Positions 26,116 to 35,362 of a stretch of 64,000 bases of DNA are shown piece after piece (positions within the stretch are counted from its first letter, which is position 1; each line of letters opens with the position of its first letter). Made by a program: the position numbers and the translations under genes. A model generated the notes under the pieces. That model was given only the letters and a program-made list of their open reading frames with translations. It had not been told where the DNA came from and made no database searches. The stretch is from contig NZ_JBFABG010000016.1 in assembly GCF_040640215.1 (NCBI RefSeq), positions 1-64,000 on the forward strand, read 5' to 3'. The DNA is from Actinosynnema sp040640215 (GTDB lineage: Bacteria; Actinomycetota; Actinomycetes; Mycobacteriales; Pseudonocardiaceae).

Positions 26116-29010
26116 TCAGGGTTTCAGAATCGTCTTGGCGTCCACCTGGTCGAATAATGATCGCTGCTTCAAATCGTCCCACGTCCACGGAAGGGCCGCC
26201 TTCCCGTCCGGCTCGCGGCCGAAACGGAAATCCTTCCGGTGTCCTTTGATGCTCATGAATAGGTCGAACCGGCCGACGACTGCGAGATGATCGGCCAGTG
26301 CGGCAATCTGATCGACGGCTCCCGACTCGCGTAGTCTCGTCAATAGAACGTCAATGTCGTCGCGATCGTAGATCCTGGCCTGTTGCGCTGCGCGGCTGAT
26401 CAGCGTGGCGGCCTGTTCTGTCGCTCCTGCCTTGTATAGTGCATTCAGTAGAGCGTCCACGTCGTGGATGTCGTTCACGGCGGCACTCGCGGCTATATAC
26501 TCGGCGAGTGCGTCGACCTGGCTCGTGGCACCTACTCTGTGCAGCGCCTCCAGCAGTGCGCCTACACTTTGAGGTTCATGGCCGGCAAGGCGGGCGATGG
26601 AGGCGGCGTTCAACAATCCGGCGAGCCGTTCTTCGGACCCGGCCCCATGGATTGCCGTCAGTAGCACGCCCAGGTCGTAAGGGCTGTCGAAAACGGTGTG
26701 CGTTGGAGTGATGCGTCCAGTTAGTAACGCGATGTGTTCCACGGCGTCGACCTCTAATAGTGCCACCAGCAGCGCCCCTATGCCGCGAAGGTTGTGGAGC
26801 GCGACATGCTCGGCCATACGTTCGGCCAGCACTGCAATCTGGTCTGTGGCGCCCACGTCGTGCAGTGCCGACAGCAGAGGTCGTACGGAGACCAAGTCGT
26901 CGAACACGACCTGCGTGGAGGGTGAACGCTCCAACAAGGCGGCGATCTGAGCCGTGGCGTCTGCCTTGTGCAGCGCCGACAGAAGAGTCCCTACATTCCA
27001 GGGGACCTTCAGGGCGGCAGACCGGGCGGCGCGTCCGGCGAGTACTCCGACCTGCTCTGCGGCTCCTGTCTCATGTAACGCCTCCAGTAGTAGTCCTGCC
27101 GCGTGAGGGTCGTCAACGGATGAATGCTCGGCTATGCGTTTTGCCAGGATGGAGACCTGCTGCGCGGCGTCCGCTTGATGAAGGGCCAGCAGCACCTCTT
27201 TTGCGCCGTAGGGGTCGTCGAGTCTCATGTTCCCGATCATGCGGCCGGTCCACTCGGAGACCTGATCCGACGCTCCTGCTTTGTTCAACGTAGACAGCAA
27301 CCTGCCCATGCTGTAGGTGTCGTCCGAGATGATGGCCTGACCGGCCATACGCTTTGCCAGTGCGAAAGACAGACTTTTTGCTCCAACTTCAAGCAATGCT
27401 TCCAATAGCGTTCTCGCTGCATGTGGATGAGACAATTCGGCCTGCTCGCTTATGCGCTCGGCAAGCTCGACCGCAAGTTCCGTGTTCCCGGTTTCATGCA
27501 GTGCTTCCAGTAATCTGCTGACCGCATGGAGGTCGTCCAGACCGACGTGGGTCACCGCCCACTGTGCAGGTCGATGATCGTCAGGGTGAATTGCGTGCAG
27601 GTTACGGACGAGGCGTGCCGCCGCGTAGGCGTTGCCGTGTGCCGTCGCGTTCTTCAAGATCTGGCCGGCGTGGCGGTACAGGCCGAGCGCCCATGCCTCG
27701 TCTCCGAGGAAGTCCAGGTCATCCGGGTTCGCATGGACACTGACCGTGGTCCAGAAGCCAACGGGTGGCACCTGTGCCGCACGATGCGAGCGACCGTACT
27801 CGTCGAGGTAGTCCTCCAGACGAACCACGTCACCGATGGGTTGCCCTGGGATGGCCGGCGGTCGGTGCAGCGCGCGTACGGCCGCGGCGTCGCGGGGTGT
27901 CGTGAGGGTGTGGAGTGCGCGGGTGAACCAGTCGGGATCGGTGAGGTGCTGCTGCTGTTCATGCGGGTCGAGGTAGGCGGGGGCGGCGTGGTGGAGCAGG
28001 TCGACGGGGAGCCATTCGCTGTGGCCGAGGCGGCGTGCGTCCATGGCGGCGTGTAGGACGGCGGCGACGGTGGTGGAGGCATTGCTGTAGAGGTCGAGTA
28101 ATTCGGGAACGCCTGCCATGTACTGGGTCAGTGGCACCCGCGTGGCCTGATCAGGTCCGCCGTCGGCGCCGTCGGCTGCGGCCAGGGCGCGGCGGACGCG
28201 GGTGTCGCTGCTGCTTCGAGCGGCGGCCAGATCAGGGCCGGTGAAGACACCGGGAACGGGGATGGTGCGGCCGCTGAGCAGTGCACGGGCGTCGGCGTGC
28301 CGGTCCGGTCGGACTTGGGGACGCTGGGTGATCTGGTCGAGGTAGAGCGGCCACAGGGTACCCAGCAACAGCACGGGGGTGCGGGTCGAGTCTGCCAACA
28401 GCGCGCGTAGGCCGGAGGCGATAGCGCTGGCGGTGTGCTTGTCCGGGTCGATTAGGTAACGCTGAGCCTCATTGAGCCAGATCACCGTGTGTGGCTCGAC
28501 TGCGGCAAGTCCGCTGAGGAACTGGTCGGCGGGCACGGGGTTGATCGGCGGCCACACCCGCCACCCGGCTTCGGTCAGGCTCCGGTGCCGTGACCGGCCG
28601 CGCGAACGCCTCGGTTGCGGGACGGGGTGGTGCAGAAGTTCGTACAGGGCTCGGGTTTTGCCCGAGGTGGAGTCGCTGACCAGGATCGCCGTTCCTGATC
28701 GGGGTTGCTCGTCCATGGCTGCGCGGGCCAGTTCGCGCAGGACCAGGTCGTGCTGTCGGGGGATGTAGCGGGGAAGGGGACTCTCGTCGTCTGTTCCGGG
28801 TGGCAGCGTCCGGCGGACCTCCAAGTCCTCGGCTGCGGTATCGCTGATCAGCCGACCAGGCGCGAGCACGGATTCCGTGACCGGCACGCCGTGCCCGTTG
28901 ACCACCGAGCCGATCGGCGCGACTAGAACATCGCGGCCGGCCTGTATCACCGTCGACTGCGCCGAAGCGGCACCTACCTGGACGAGCCCGTCCGCTCCAC
29001 CGTCGTCCAC
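26116..29010 (-). CDS. STAND ATPase with about eleven 36-residue repeats
   Basis: 964 residues, minus strand. The N-terminus holds LVQVG (9-13) and STVIQAGRDV (19-28), both RHIM-like (V/I-Q-x-G). The P-loop is SDSTSGKTRALYELL (about 110) and Walker B is HTVIWLNEAQRYL, with Asn before the acid. From about 480 to 905 there are about eleven repeats of about 36 residues of the form LLEALHETGAAEQVGVLAGR; consensus LL-ALH--GA--Q---LA-R-A. They look like an alpha-solenoid sensor related to TPR/ARM repeats. Likely a cytoplasmic immune receptor; inferred. It starts 36 bases after the nuclease gene on the same strand, so the two form an operon. Confidence 0.65.
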   Translation of the reverse strand: MDDGGADGLVQVGAASAQSTVIQAGRDVLVAPIGSVVNGHGVPVTESVLAPGRLISDTAAEDLEVRRTLPPGTDDESPLPRYIPRQHDLVLRELARAAMDEQPRSGTAILVSDSTSGKTRALYELLHHPVPQPRRSRGRSRHRSLTEAGWRVWPPINPVPADQFLSGLAAVEPHTVIWLNEAQRYLIDPDKHTASAIASGLRALLADSTRTPVLLLGTLWPLYLDQITQRPQVRPDRHADARALLSGRTIPVPGVFTGPDLAAARSSSDTRVRRALAAADGADGGPDQATRVPLTQYMAGVPELLDLYSNASTTVAAVLHAAMDARRLGHSEWLPVDLLHHAAPAYLDPHEQQQHLTDPDWFTRALHTLTTPRDAAAVRALHRPPAIPGQPIGDVVRLEDYLDEYGRSHRAAQVPPVGFWTTVSVHANPDDLDFLGDEAWALGLYRHAGQILKNATAHGNAYAAARLVRNLHAIHPDDHRPAQWAVTHVGLDDLHAVSRLLEALHETGNTELAVELAERISEQAELSHPHAARTLLEALLEVGAKSLSFALAKRMAGQAIISDDTYSMGRLLSTLNKAGASDQVSEWTGRMIGNMRLDDPYGAKEVLLALHQADAAQQVSILAKRIAEHSSVDDPHAAGLLLEALHETGAAEQVGVLAGRAARSAALKVPWNVGTLLSALHKADATAQIAALLERSPSTQVVFDDLVSVRPLLSALHDVGATDQIAVLAERMAEHVALHNLRGIGALLVALLEVDAVEHIALLTGRITPTHTVFDSPYDLGVLLTAIHGAGSEERLAGLLNAASIARLAGHEPQSVGALLEALHRVGATSQVDALAEYIAASAAVNDIHDVDALLNALYKAGATEQAATLISRAAQQARIYDRDDIDVLLTRLRESGAVDQIAALADHLAVVGRFDLFMSIKGHRKDFRFGREPDGKAALPWTWDDLKQRSLFDQVDAKTILKP

Positions 29011-29046
29011 AATCGCCCCGTTCTGTACTGCTGGCCCGCCGGCCGA

Positions 29047-30381
29047 TTACGCACACCAGAACCCAGTCTTGCTCGACCATCTACGCAGAACTGCGGTTAC
29101 GGTTGATGAACGCCGTCGAGTCCGCCGAGCAGATCCGCTTGACGAAAGTCTTCTGCTCTGTCGCGGGCGTGATCGTCGGTACGGAAGGTGTCCCTGCCGC
29201 TGTAGGACGGCGGCGCGGCGACGGCACCGTAGTGAGCAATAGCGTCGGCGCTGGCTGGAGCCGGTGCCCCGGTTGACGATGGGTTGGGCGCAGACCGGGC
29301 AGTGGCCGTCCGGGATGACCGGGGCGAGGGCCCGGAGGAGGCGGTCGACGGAGCGGCGTTGGGAGGTTAGGGGAACGCTGTCGGCCGGACAGGTTGTGTT
29401 TCCGCACAGAGTGGCGAACTGGGCGCGCAGGTCGCTCAAGTCGCGGCGGCAGGTGCCCAACAGGTGTAGGTAGCGCTCCAGCGGCCAGTGGATCAGCCGT
29501 CCGGCGCGGGTGAGGTAGACGCCGAGTGCGTCGATGGTGAACCGGTCGCTGTAGTCGAGCAGGGTGTAGCACAGCAGTTGGTGAATGGTGTCCAGCGGGA
29601 ACGCGTGGATGTCGCGGGTGCTTTTGAAGTCGATCAGCATGCCGTCGACGATCAGGTCGGCGTCGGCGTCGATGTGGGCGCTGCCGTCGAAGGTCGGTCC
29701 GGCGTGGCAACTGGCGGGCGTGGTCTCGTAGCGCAGTCGGGTCAGGTCGCCGTGCTCGGCCAGGTCGAGTTGGGCCAGGACGTCGGCGACCAGGTCCGGG
29801 TGAGGCACACGCAGCAGGGCTTCCAGGTCGAATCCGCGAGGGGTGGCGGCCGCGGCCCGGAACAGCGGGGTCTGAGGGAAGGCGATCGGTACCCGGAAGC
29901 GCAGGGCGTACCAGGCGGCGGCGATCAGCAGTCGGGCCAGCTGTTCCTCGTCGTCCTGCGGGCCGAGGATGGAGTGTCTGCGGTTGTCGGGTTCCATCTC
30001 GGCGACGGTTGCGGTGATCCGGTCGACCAGTTGAGCGCCGACGGTCGCCAGGGCCTCCGAAAGAGGCCCGCGTCGGATGCCGAGGATTGGGCTTTCGGCA
30101 GCGATGCGGCAGTCGGCGACCCCCAACCGCGTCGCAGCGTCAACAGGGTCGGCTGCGGTGAACGCCAGGCGTAGCCGCTGGTCGACCGCTGTGCCGACCG
30201 TGCCCGCCTCGAATCCGACACCCGGTCCCGGCTGCCACCCGCGCGGTGAGGACAGTTGGGCGCAGTAGGTGGCGCGAAGCGGCCGGGAGCCCGCCGACAG
30301 CTCGCGATCCAGGAACCGGCGCAGCGGCGTGCGAGGCGATGCCAGCCCTCCCAGCAGGCTCGTAGCCGCAGGCACCGACAT
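29047..30381 (-). CDS. PD-(D/E)XK nuclease-like protein with C-terminal zinc finger
   Basis: About 444 residues, minus strand. The nuclease core is at about 225-260: DADLIVDGMLIDFKSTRD gives Asp, then D-F-K, the PD-(D/E)XK signature of RecB/Cas4-like folds. A zinc-binding segment near the end reads CPVCAQPIVNRG and RRYCSLRCRRRA (four Cys). An Arg/Ser-rich tail follows. ATG 30381 is a cautious start; the frame is open to ATG 30513, but those 44 extra residues look poorly coding. It lies directly upstream of the repeat STAND gene and is a natural effector candidate for it (inference). Confidence 0.65.
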   Translation of the reverse strand: MSVPAATSLLGGLASPRTPLRRFLDRELSAGSRPLRATYCAQLSSPRGWQPGPGVGFEAGTVGTAVDQRLRLAFTAADPVDAATRLGVADCRIAAESPILGIRRGPLSEALATVGAQLVDRITATVAEMEPDNRRHSILGPQDDEEQLARLLIAAAWYALRFRVPIAFPQTPLFRAAAATPRGFDLEALLRVPHPDLVADVLAQLDLAEHGDLTRLRYETTPASCHAGPTFDGSAHIDADADLIVDGMLIDFKSTRDIHAFPLDTIHQLLCYTLLDYSDRFTIDALGVYLTRAGRLIHWPLERYLHLLGTCRRDLSDLRAQFATLCGNTTCPADSVPLTSQRRSVDRLLRALAPVIPDGHCPVCAQPIVNRGTGSSQRRRYCSLRCRRRAAVLQRQGHLPYRRSRPRQSRRLSSSGSARRTRRRSSTVTAVLRRWSSKTGFWCA

Positions 30382-30580
30382 TCCGGCGTCGTGGTCAACC
30401 GACCGGGTGAGGGGATCCTCCCCGACGTTCTGTGCTGGCTTGTCACCGTACCGACCACCCGACAAGATCGGATTAGGGCTTTCCGGGTGTATCAACTGCG
30501 CCGTTCGGGTCATAGGTTGTCATGGCCGGTCGGACTGGTCGTCATCGAGCTGTCCCGTTCCCGTGGTGGAGGTGGCTGTG

Positions 30581-32008
30581 ATGGCACTGGAGAACGATCA
30601 CGATCTTTTGGACGTCTGGTTGAGTGACAAGCAGCGCCGAGGTGAGCGAAGGCGGTCACAGGACCCGCACGTGCACCTCGGGTTGCGGTTCGCGTTCTAC
30701 GGGCGGATGTCGACCTCGGAGTACCAGGACCGGCATTCCTCGCGGTTGTGGCAGCGGGAGGTGTGCGAGCGCCTGGTCGCCGGGTACGGGGTGGTCGTGG
30801 CGGAATTCTTCGACGAGGGCGCCTCACGACGGCGTCGGTGGTCCAACCGGCCGGAGGCGGCGCGGCTGTTGGAGGCGTTGGCCGACCCGGACCGCAGGTT
30901 CGACGCGATCGTGGTGGGCGAGTACGAGCGGGCGTTCTGCGGTCGTCAGTTCGACGAGCTGGTACCGCTGCTGCGTGTGGTCGGGGTGCAGGTGTGGCTG
31001 CCGGAGGTCGGTGGCCGGGTGGACCTGGATGACGACGAGCACCGTCGGTTGATGACGTTTCTGGGTGCGCAGTCGGAGCGGGAGGTGATCCGGGCGCGTA
31101 ACCGGGCGTTGGCGGCGATGAAGGCGCAGGCCGAGCTGGGTCGGTATCTGGGTGGTCGTCCGCCGTACGGGTACATGCTGGTCGATGGCGGGCCGCATCC
31201 GCGGCGAGCTGATGCGCGGTGGGGGCGGCGAGCGCGGAAGCTGGCACCTGATCCGCGGACCTCGGGGCACGTGAGGTGGATGTTCGCCCGTCGGTTGAGC
31301 GGGGTGTCGGTGGCAGGGATCGCCCGAGGACTTAACGAGCGCGGTGTGCTGTGCCCTTCGGCGGCGGATCAGGAGCGCAACCGGCACCGCTCGGGCGTGG
31401 AGTGGAGTGTGCAGTCGGTGCAGACGATCCTGGACAACCCGCGCTACACCGGCCGTCAGGTCTGGAATCGGGTCGCCAACGACCGTGACGAGGTCGACCT
31501 GCGCACCGGTCGGTCGGGACAGGTGCCGAACCTGCCGCAGGACTGGGCGGTCTCCCGGGAAGTGGCGCATACGCCGCTGGTGAGCATGCACGACTTCACC
31601 GCAGCCCAGAACGTGCGCGCCCGACGCCCCAACGACGACGGCGGTGAACGTCGGTACCTGTTGTCGGGTCTGGTGGTGTGCGGGGTGTGTAGGCGGCGGA
31701 TGGATGCGCACTGGGTGCACGGCCGTCCCGGTTACCGGTGTCGTCACGGCTTCAGCAGTGCCCGGCGGCGTCCGGCGGACGGGCCTAGGTCGTTGTACTG
31801 GCGTGAGGATCGTCTGCTGGAAGACATCCCGGTTGCTGCGGCGTCCGCAGGTTTCGCGTGGTCGGCCGTGGGCGCCGACATGGTGGTGTTACTGCGCGAG
31901 CAGGATATGACTGTTGTCTGCGGGCACCGAGGGATCGAAGTCTTCGGAGGTCCGATGCCTGCCCTGTCGTCGCAGAGTTCGGCGCTGACCGACGATGCAC
32001 TACGGTGA
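30581..32008 (+). CDS. large serine recombinase 1
   Basis: 475 residues. Resolvase domain with catalytic S44 in FYGRMSTSEYQD, FDAIVVGEYERAF, and the Arg-rich EREVIRARNRALAAM helix. The recombinase domain has YLGGRPPYGYMLVDGG and TILDNPRYTGRQVWN. A zinc ribbon follows: VVCGVCRRRMDAHWVHG, GYRCRHG. ATG at 30581 has GGAGG 8 bases upstream; the frame extends upstream without a better start. Such proteins integrate mobile elements. It is closely related in plan to the recombinase at 33535. The last about 60 residues lack the usual long coiled coil. Confidence 0.9.
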   Translation: MALENDHDLLDVWLSDKQRRGERRRSQDPHVHLGLRFAFYGRMSTSEYQDRHSSRLWQREVCERLVAGYGVVVAEFFDEGASRRRRWSNRPEAARLLEALADPDRRFDAIVVGEYERAFCGRQFDELVPLLRVVGVQVWLPEVGGRVDLDDDEHRRLMTFLGAQSEREVIRARNRALAAMKAQAELGRYLGGRPPYGYMLVDGGPHPRRADARWGRRARKLAPDPRTSGHVRWMFARRLSGVSVAGIARGLNERGVLCPSAADQERNRHRSGVEWSVQSVQTILDNPRYTGRQVWNRVANDRDEVDLRTGRSGQVPNLPQDWAVSREVAHTPLVSMHDFTAAQNVRARRPNDDGGERRYLLSGLVVCGVCRRRMDAHWVHGRPGYRCRHGFSSARRRPADGPRSLYWREDRLLEDIPVAAASAGFAWSAVGADMVVLLREQDMTVVCGHRGIEVFGGPMPALSSQSSALTDDALR

Positions 32009-32014
32009 GCGCCC

Positions 32015-33325
32015 ATGTCCGAGGGTGAACAGGACGCGGTGGGTTCCGCGACCTCGGGTGCCGTGCTTCCACGGTCCCGGGAGGCGGAGGGGCGGCTGTT
32101 GTTGCGTCGTCTGGTCGCTCCGCTGGTGCGGGCGGGCTGGTCGGAGGCCACAGTCGAGGAGTGGTACGACGACGAAGATCCGGACCGGAGAGGTGCCGAG
32201 GTCGCGGAGGTCACCGTCGGGTTGGAGAGGTCGGGCTTCCACCTGCTTGTGTCGTGGAATCCGGTGACGGGTCAACTGGTAGTCGCGGACCCGACCGAGG
32301 GTTGGGAGTGGGACGACGGACTGTTGCCGCCGCTGCTCCCGCTCGACGAGGAGATCACCGTAGACCTGGCAGGCGAGAGTTCGCAGGCCGTTCGTGCCGA
32401 GACCGCACGTCGGGCGTTCGCGGCCGCAGGACTGCTGGACGCCACGAGGATCCGGCTGGCCGAACCGGCTACCTTCCTGCACGCCGATCTGGTCGTGTCC
32501 TTCCGGGCCGACTACGTGCATGACGCGGCCATACGTCACCGTGGGCGCGACGACCTCGCCGGGGTGTTCGCGTCGCTGGGCGAGGAGTTCTCCTGGCGGA
32601 TCGCCTCGGGGATGCGCGCCTATCCGCTGATCGTGCCCGCGGCGGTGCCGTCGGCCGCGGCGCGGGGGATCGCGGAGTGGTGCTGGCGCCGGGAGAGCGT
32701 GGTCGAGGAGTGGCACCACAAGGTCGACGACCTCACGATGGCACGTGCCAACATCGCCGCCACCCGGGCGGTCCTGCCCCACGTGCACCTCGAAGGCGTC
32801 GACTGGCCCGCCCTGCGTCTGGCCCTGACCCTCCCCGGTCGACGCCTGGCCGACGGCCGCGCCCTGGCCGAGCTGTTCGAGGAGGGCTGGGAACCGATCC
32901 TCGCCTCGATCCACGGCCAAGTGGACCTGTGGCAGCGCGCGGAGGACGAACTCGGACCGCAGACCGTGCTGGCGTTGCTGAGCATGCACGGCTCGCGCAC
33001 CGAGTCCGTCGGCGACTGGTGGGGCTCCGGGCACTACGAGACGCTCACTCGCCTGGTGATCGAGAATGGGGCACAGGTCGGCAAGCTGCCTCGGGCGGCG
33101 CTGGAGTTGTTCGCCGACGCGGATCGGTTCGCCGACATAGCCGCCCACGCCCCCGACGTCCTCGACGACGACCTCCTGCACTGGCTTACCCGCGCCATCT
33201 TCGATGAACAGTCCCGACGCCGTATCGAAGGGGAACCCGACACCGCCGTCGTCACCTTGCCCGACTGGGTGGCCGAGGAACTCACCGAGCTGCTCACGAC
33301 GGATCACGACGACGCGTCCTCCTGA
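32015..33325 (+). CDS. unknown protein between two recombinases
   Basis: 436 residues, no family recognised. Acidic, alpha/beta; segments include WYDDEDPDRRGAEVAEVTVG, LLVSWNPVTGQLVVAD and EELTELLTTDHDDASS. No membrane segment, signal peptide or nuclease motif seen. It begins 6 bases after recombinase 1, so it is probably in the same transcript. Its first codons include TGTCCGAGGG, also found in the tRNA att core, perhaps by chance. Confidence 0.55.
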   Translation: MSEGEQDAVGSATSGAVLPRSREAEGRLLLRRLVAPLVRAGWSEATVEEWYDDEDPDRRGAEVAEVTVGLERSGFHLLVSWNPVTGQLVVADPTEGWEWDDGLLPPLLPLDEEITVDLAGESSQAVRAETARRAFAAAGLLDATRIRLAEPATFLHADLVVSFRADYVHDAAIRHRGRDDLAGVFASLGEEFSWRIASGMRAYPLIVPAAVPSAAARGIAEWCWRRESVVEEWHHKVDDLTMARANIAATRAVLPHVHLEGVDWPALRLALTLPGRRLADGRALAELFEEGWEPILASIHGQVDLWQRAEDELGPQTVLALLSMHGSRTESVGDWWGSGHYETLTRLVIENGAQVGKLPRAALELFADADRFADIAAHAPDVLDDDLLHWLTRAIFDEQSRRRIEGEPDTAVVTLPDWVAEELTELLTTDHDDASS

Positions 33326-33534
33326 CCGGAGGCAGGGCCGACAACACTGCCACGAAGCCGGCGAGGTCACTCGATCGCGGGTTGTGTCCGTGATCCTGTT
33401 GTCGAGGCGTCGATGTCGTGACGGCCCGGATCGGACAGCGGGGTGATGGTGTGCGGCCGATCGGGCCTGTCCCGATCCACGTTCTCGCCGCCGTGCCAGC
33501 CTCGAAGTTCGAGTGTGGACGAGGGAGGCGGATC

Positions 33535-34950
33535 GTGACGGCCTTGTGCGACCGGGACGTGCTGACCGACTGGATGGGTCTGTGGACCGAAGACGACACC
33601 TACGGTGCACGCGGAGTCCATCCAGGACCGGCCGTGGTGGGTGGGTTGCGGTTCGCCTTCTACGGTCGCACCTCGACTATCGAGCATCAGGATCCGGAGA
33701 CCTCGCAGGCGTGGCAGTTGGAGGTGTGCGAAGACCTCGTCGCCGGGCACGGCCGGATCGTGGTGCACTTCTTCGACGCCGGAAAGCCTCGGCGTGACCG
33801 GTGGTGGGACAGGCCGGAGGCTGCGGCGTTGTTGGCGGCGATCCGCGATCCGGAGCGTGGGTTCGACGCGATCGTGGTGGGCGAGTTCGAGCGTGGATTC
33901 GCCGGGGACCAGATCGAGCACGTCGTGGCGCTGTGCCGCAGACACGGTGTACAGGTGTGGCTGCCCGAGGCGGGCGGTTCGCTGGACCTGGACAACCCCG
34001 AGCACCGGGCACTGATCCGGATGCTGGGTGCGCAGGCGTTGCGCGAGGTCGTGCGCGCCCGGCACCGGGCGATGGCCGCCATGCGTGTTCAGACCCGCGA
34101 CTACGGCCGTTACCTGGGCGGTCGTGCCCCCTACGGCTACCAGTTGGTGCCCGCAGGCGCGCACCCGAACCTGGCCGAGGCTCGTCGCGGTCGGTGCGTG
34201 TACCGCCTGGAGCCTGACCCGGAGACCGCGCCGACCGTGCGGTGGCTGTTCGCCGAACGCCGGGCCGGGCGCAGCGTGAAGGACCTGGTCGCCACGCTCA
34301 ACCAGCGAGGCGTGCCCTGTCCGGCTGAGCATGATCCGGAGCGCAACCGGCACCGGACCCGTCGTCGGTGGACTGCGCAGTCGGTGGCCTCGATCCTGGC
34401 CAACCCGCGCTACACCGGCTGGCAGGTGTGGAACCGGCAGAGCGTCGACCACGACCACCACACCCCGAGCGAGCGCAGGCGCCGCCGAGTCACGAGGTGG
34501 AACCCGACCCACCACTGGGTGCTGTCCCGACAGCGTGCCCACGCCCAGCTGGTCAGCGAAGCCGACTTCGTCGCGATCCAGCGCATGCGCTCCAGTCGCC
34601 CGAACCAGCACGGTGAGGCCCGCGAGTACCTGTTCGCCGGGCTGTTGCGCTGCGGCGTCTGTAGCCGGCGGATGGACAGCCACTGGGTGCACGGCCGTGC
34701 CGGCTACCGCTGCCGCCACGGCCGCCACGGCCGCCACGGCCGCACCGGCCCGCGTACCGAACACACCGCGGCCACGCTGTACCTGCGCGAGGATCACTTG
34801 ATCACCGGCATCAGCCACGCCTTGCACATGCCCGTGGCCGCGAGCCCGAGCCGCGTTGCCGCCCAGCTCCGCGCCCGCCACATGATGGTCGTGTGCACCG
34901 CCGACGGAGTGTCGGTCGAGATGCCGCGCCCGATCCTGCGGGCCGCGTAA
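33535..34950 (+). CDS. large serine recombinase 2
   Basis: 471 residues from GTG 33535, which has GAGGGAGG 6 bases before it. Catalytic S47 lies in FYGRTSTIEHQD. FDAIVVGEFERGF, YLGGRAPYGYQL and ILANPRYTGWQVWN match recombinase 1 segment by segment, and the zinc ribbon is RCGVCSRRMDSHWVHG. A run of CHGRHG-type codons (GRHGRHGRHGRTG) in the ribbon tip comes from the tandem repeat GGCCGCCAC. It ends 9 bases before the hairpin next to the left att site, so it may be the integrase of an older element at the same tRNA. Confidence 0.9.
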   Translation: MTALCDRDVLTDWMGLWTEDDTYGARGVHPGPAVVGGLRFAFYGRTSTIEHQDPETSQAWQLEVCEDLVAGHGRIVVHFFDAGKPRRDRWWDRPEAAALLAAIRDPERGFDAIVVGEFERGFAGDQIEHVVALCRRHGVQVWLPEAGGSLDLDNPEHRALIRMLGAQALREVVRARHRAMAAMRVQTRDYGRYLGGRAPYGYQLVPAGAHPNLAEARRGRCVYRLEPDPETAPTVRWLFAERRAGRSVKDLVATLNQRGVPCPAEHDPERNRHRTRRRWTAQSVASILANPRYTGWQVWNRQSVDHDHHTPSERRRRRVTRWNPTHHWVLSRQRAHAQLVSEADFVAIQRMRSSRPNQHGEAREYLFAGLLRCGVCSRRMDSHWVHGRAGYRCRHGRHGRHGRTGPRTEHTAATLYLREDHLITGISHALHMPVAASPSRVAAQLRARHMMVVCTADGVSVEMPRPILRAA

Positions 34951-34958
34951 ACACGAAA

Positions 34959-34998
34959 CCACGGGTCCGATCTGATAAACTCAAGATCGAACCCGTGG
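34959..34998 (-). terminator. hairpin beside the left att site
   Basis: 15-bp stem (CCACGGGTCCGATCT with AGATCGAACCCGTGG, one mismatch) and a 10-base loop. On the minus strand it is followed by a T-rich run (TTTCGTGTTT). It lies 9 bases beyond the left att core, where the tRNA-Leu transcript would end if the element were absent, so it may be the original tRNA terminator. It can also stop recombinase 2 transcripts. Confidence 0.5.
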
Positions 34999-35007
34999 GG
35001 TAAAACT

Positions 35008-35026
35008 GTGTCCGAGGAGCGACTTG
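35008..35026 (+). repeat. putative att site, left
   Basis: GTGTCCGAGGAGCGACTTG matches GTGTCCGAGGGGGGACTTG at 48359-48377 at 17 of 19 positions. The right copy is the 3' end of tRNA-Leu plus one base. Direct orientation, 13.35 kb apart, with an integrase next to the tRNA copy, as expected for a tRNA-integrated element. Confidence 0.55.
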
Positions 35027-35181
35027 TGCACTATCCACACGTCTCTACCTCGGTGACTAAAATTGAGTACATCCTGCGTAATTATCCTTTTTCGCTTCCG
35101 GAGAAGACGTTCGCCGACTGCACGCAATGGTTGTCGCGCTTCTTCGAGCAGCGACCCGGAGGCGGAGCGCTTCAGTCATAG
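35026..35181 (+). CDS. possible 51-residue ORF at the left element end
   Basis: GTG 35026 (or in-frame GTG 35008) to TAG 35181. The protein reads YPHVSTSVTKIEYILRNYPF then TFADCTQWLSRFFEQRPGG, which looks coding. GAGGAG lies 7 bases before GTG 35026. No family recognised; A+T is higher than the backbone, like the next two genes. From 35182 to 35352 I see no gene. Confidence 0.35.
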   Translation: MHYPHVSTSVTKIEYILRNYPFSLPEKTFADCTQWLSRFFEQRPGGGALQS

Positions 35182-35352
35182 CAGCCTTAACACAGGGGAC
35201 GGACCAACTACGCTACAGACAGGCCCTCGCGCCAGGCCCATGGAGTCATCAGGGCACGCCGGAGCTACCAACTGGCGGTCCTACCCGGGCTGATGGGACC
35301 TCAAATCTCCCACCTACGCACGCCCCCGTAGTACTGGTCCTGCGGTCTGCGA

Positions 35353-35358
35353 TACTAG
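35353..35358 (+). promoter_or_regulatory. candidate -10 box of a leaderless kinase transcript
   Basis: TACTAG lies 4 bases before the GTG at 35363. There is no ribosome site, so transcription would begin at or near the start codon, as in leaderless actinomycete mRNAs. The -35 is unclear. Confidence 0.3.
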
Positions 35359-35362
35359 TCAG

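Noticed and set aside
32016..32025. TGTCCGAGGG after recombinase 1 as a third att site
   Set aside because: Only 10 bases match and it forms the natural start of a coding sequence; too weak to call.
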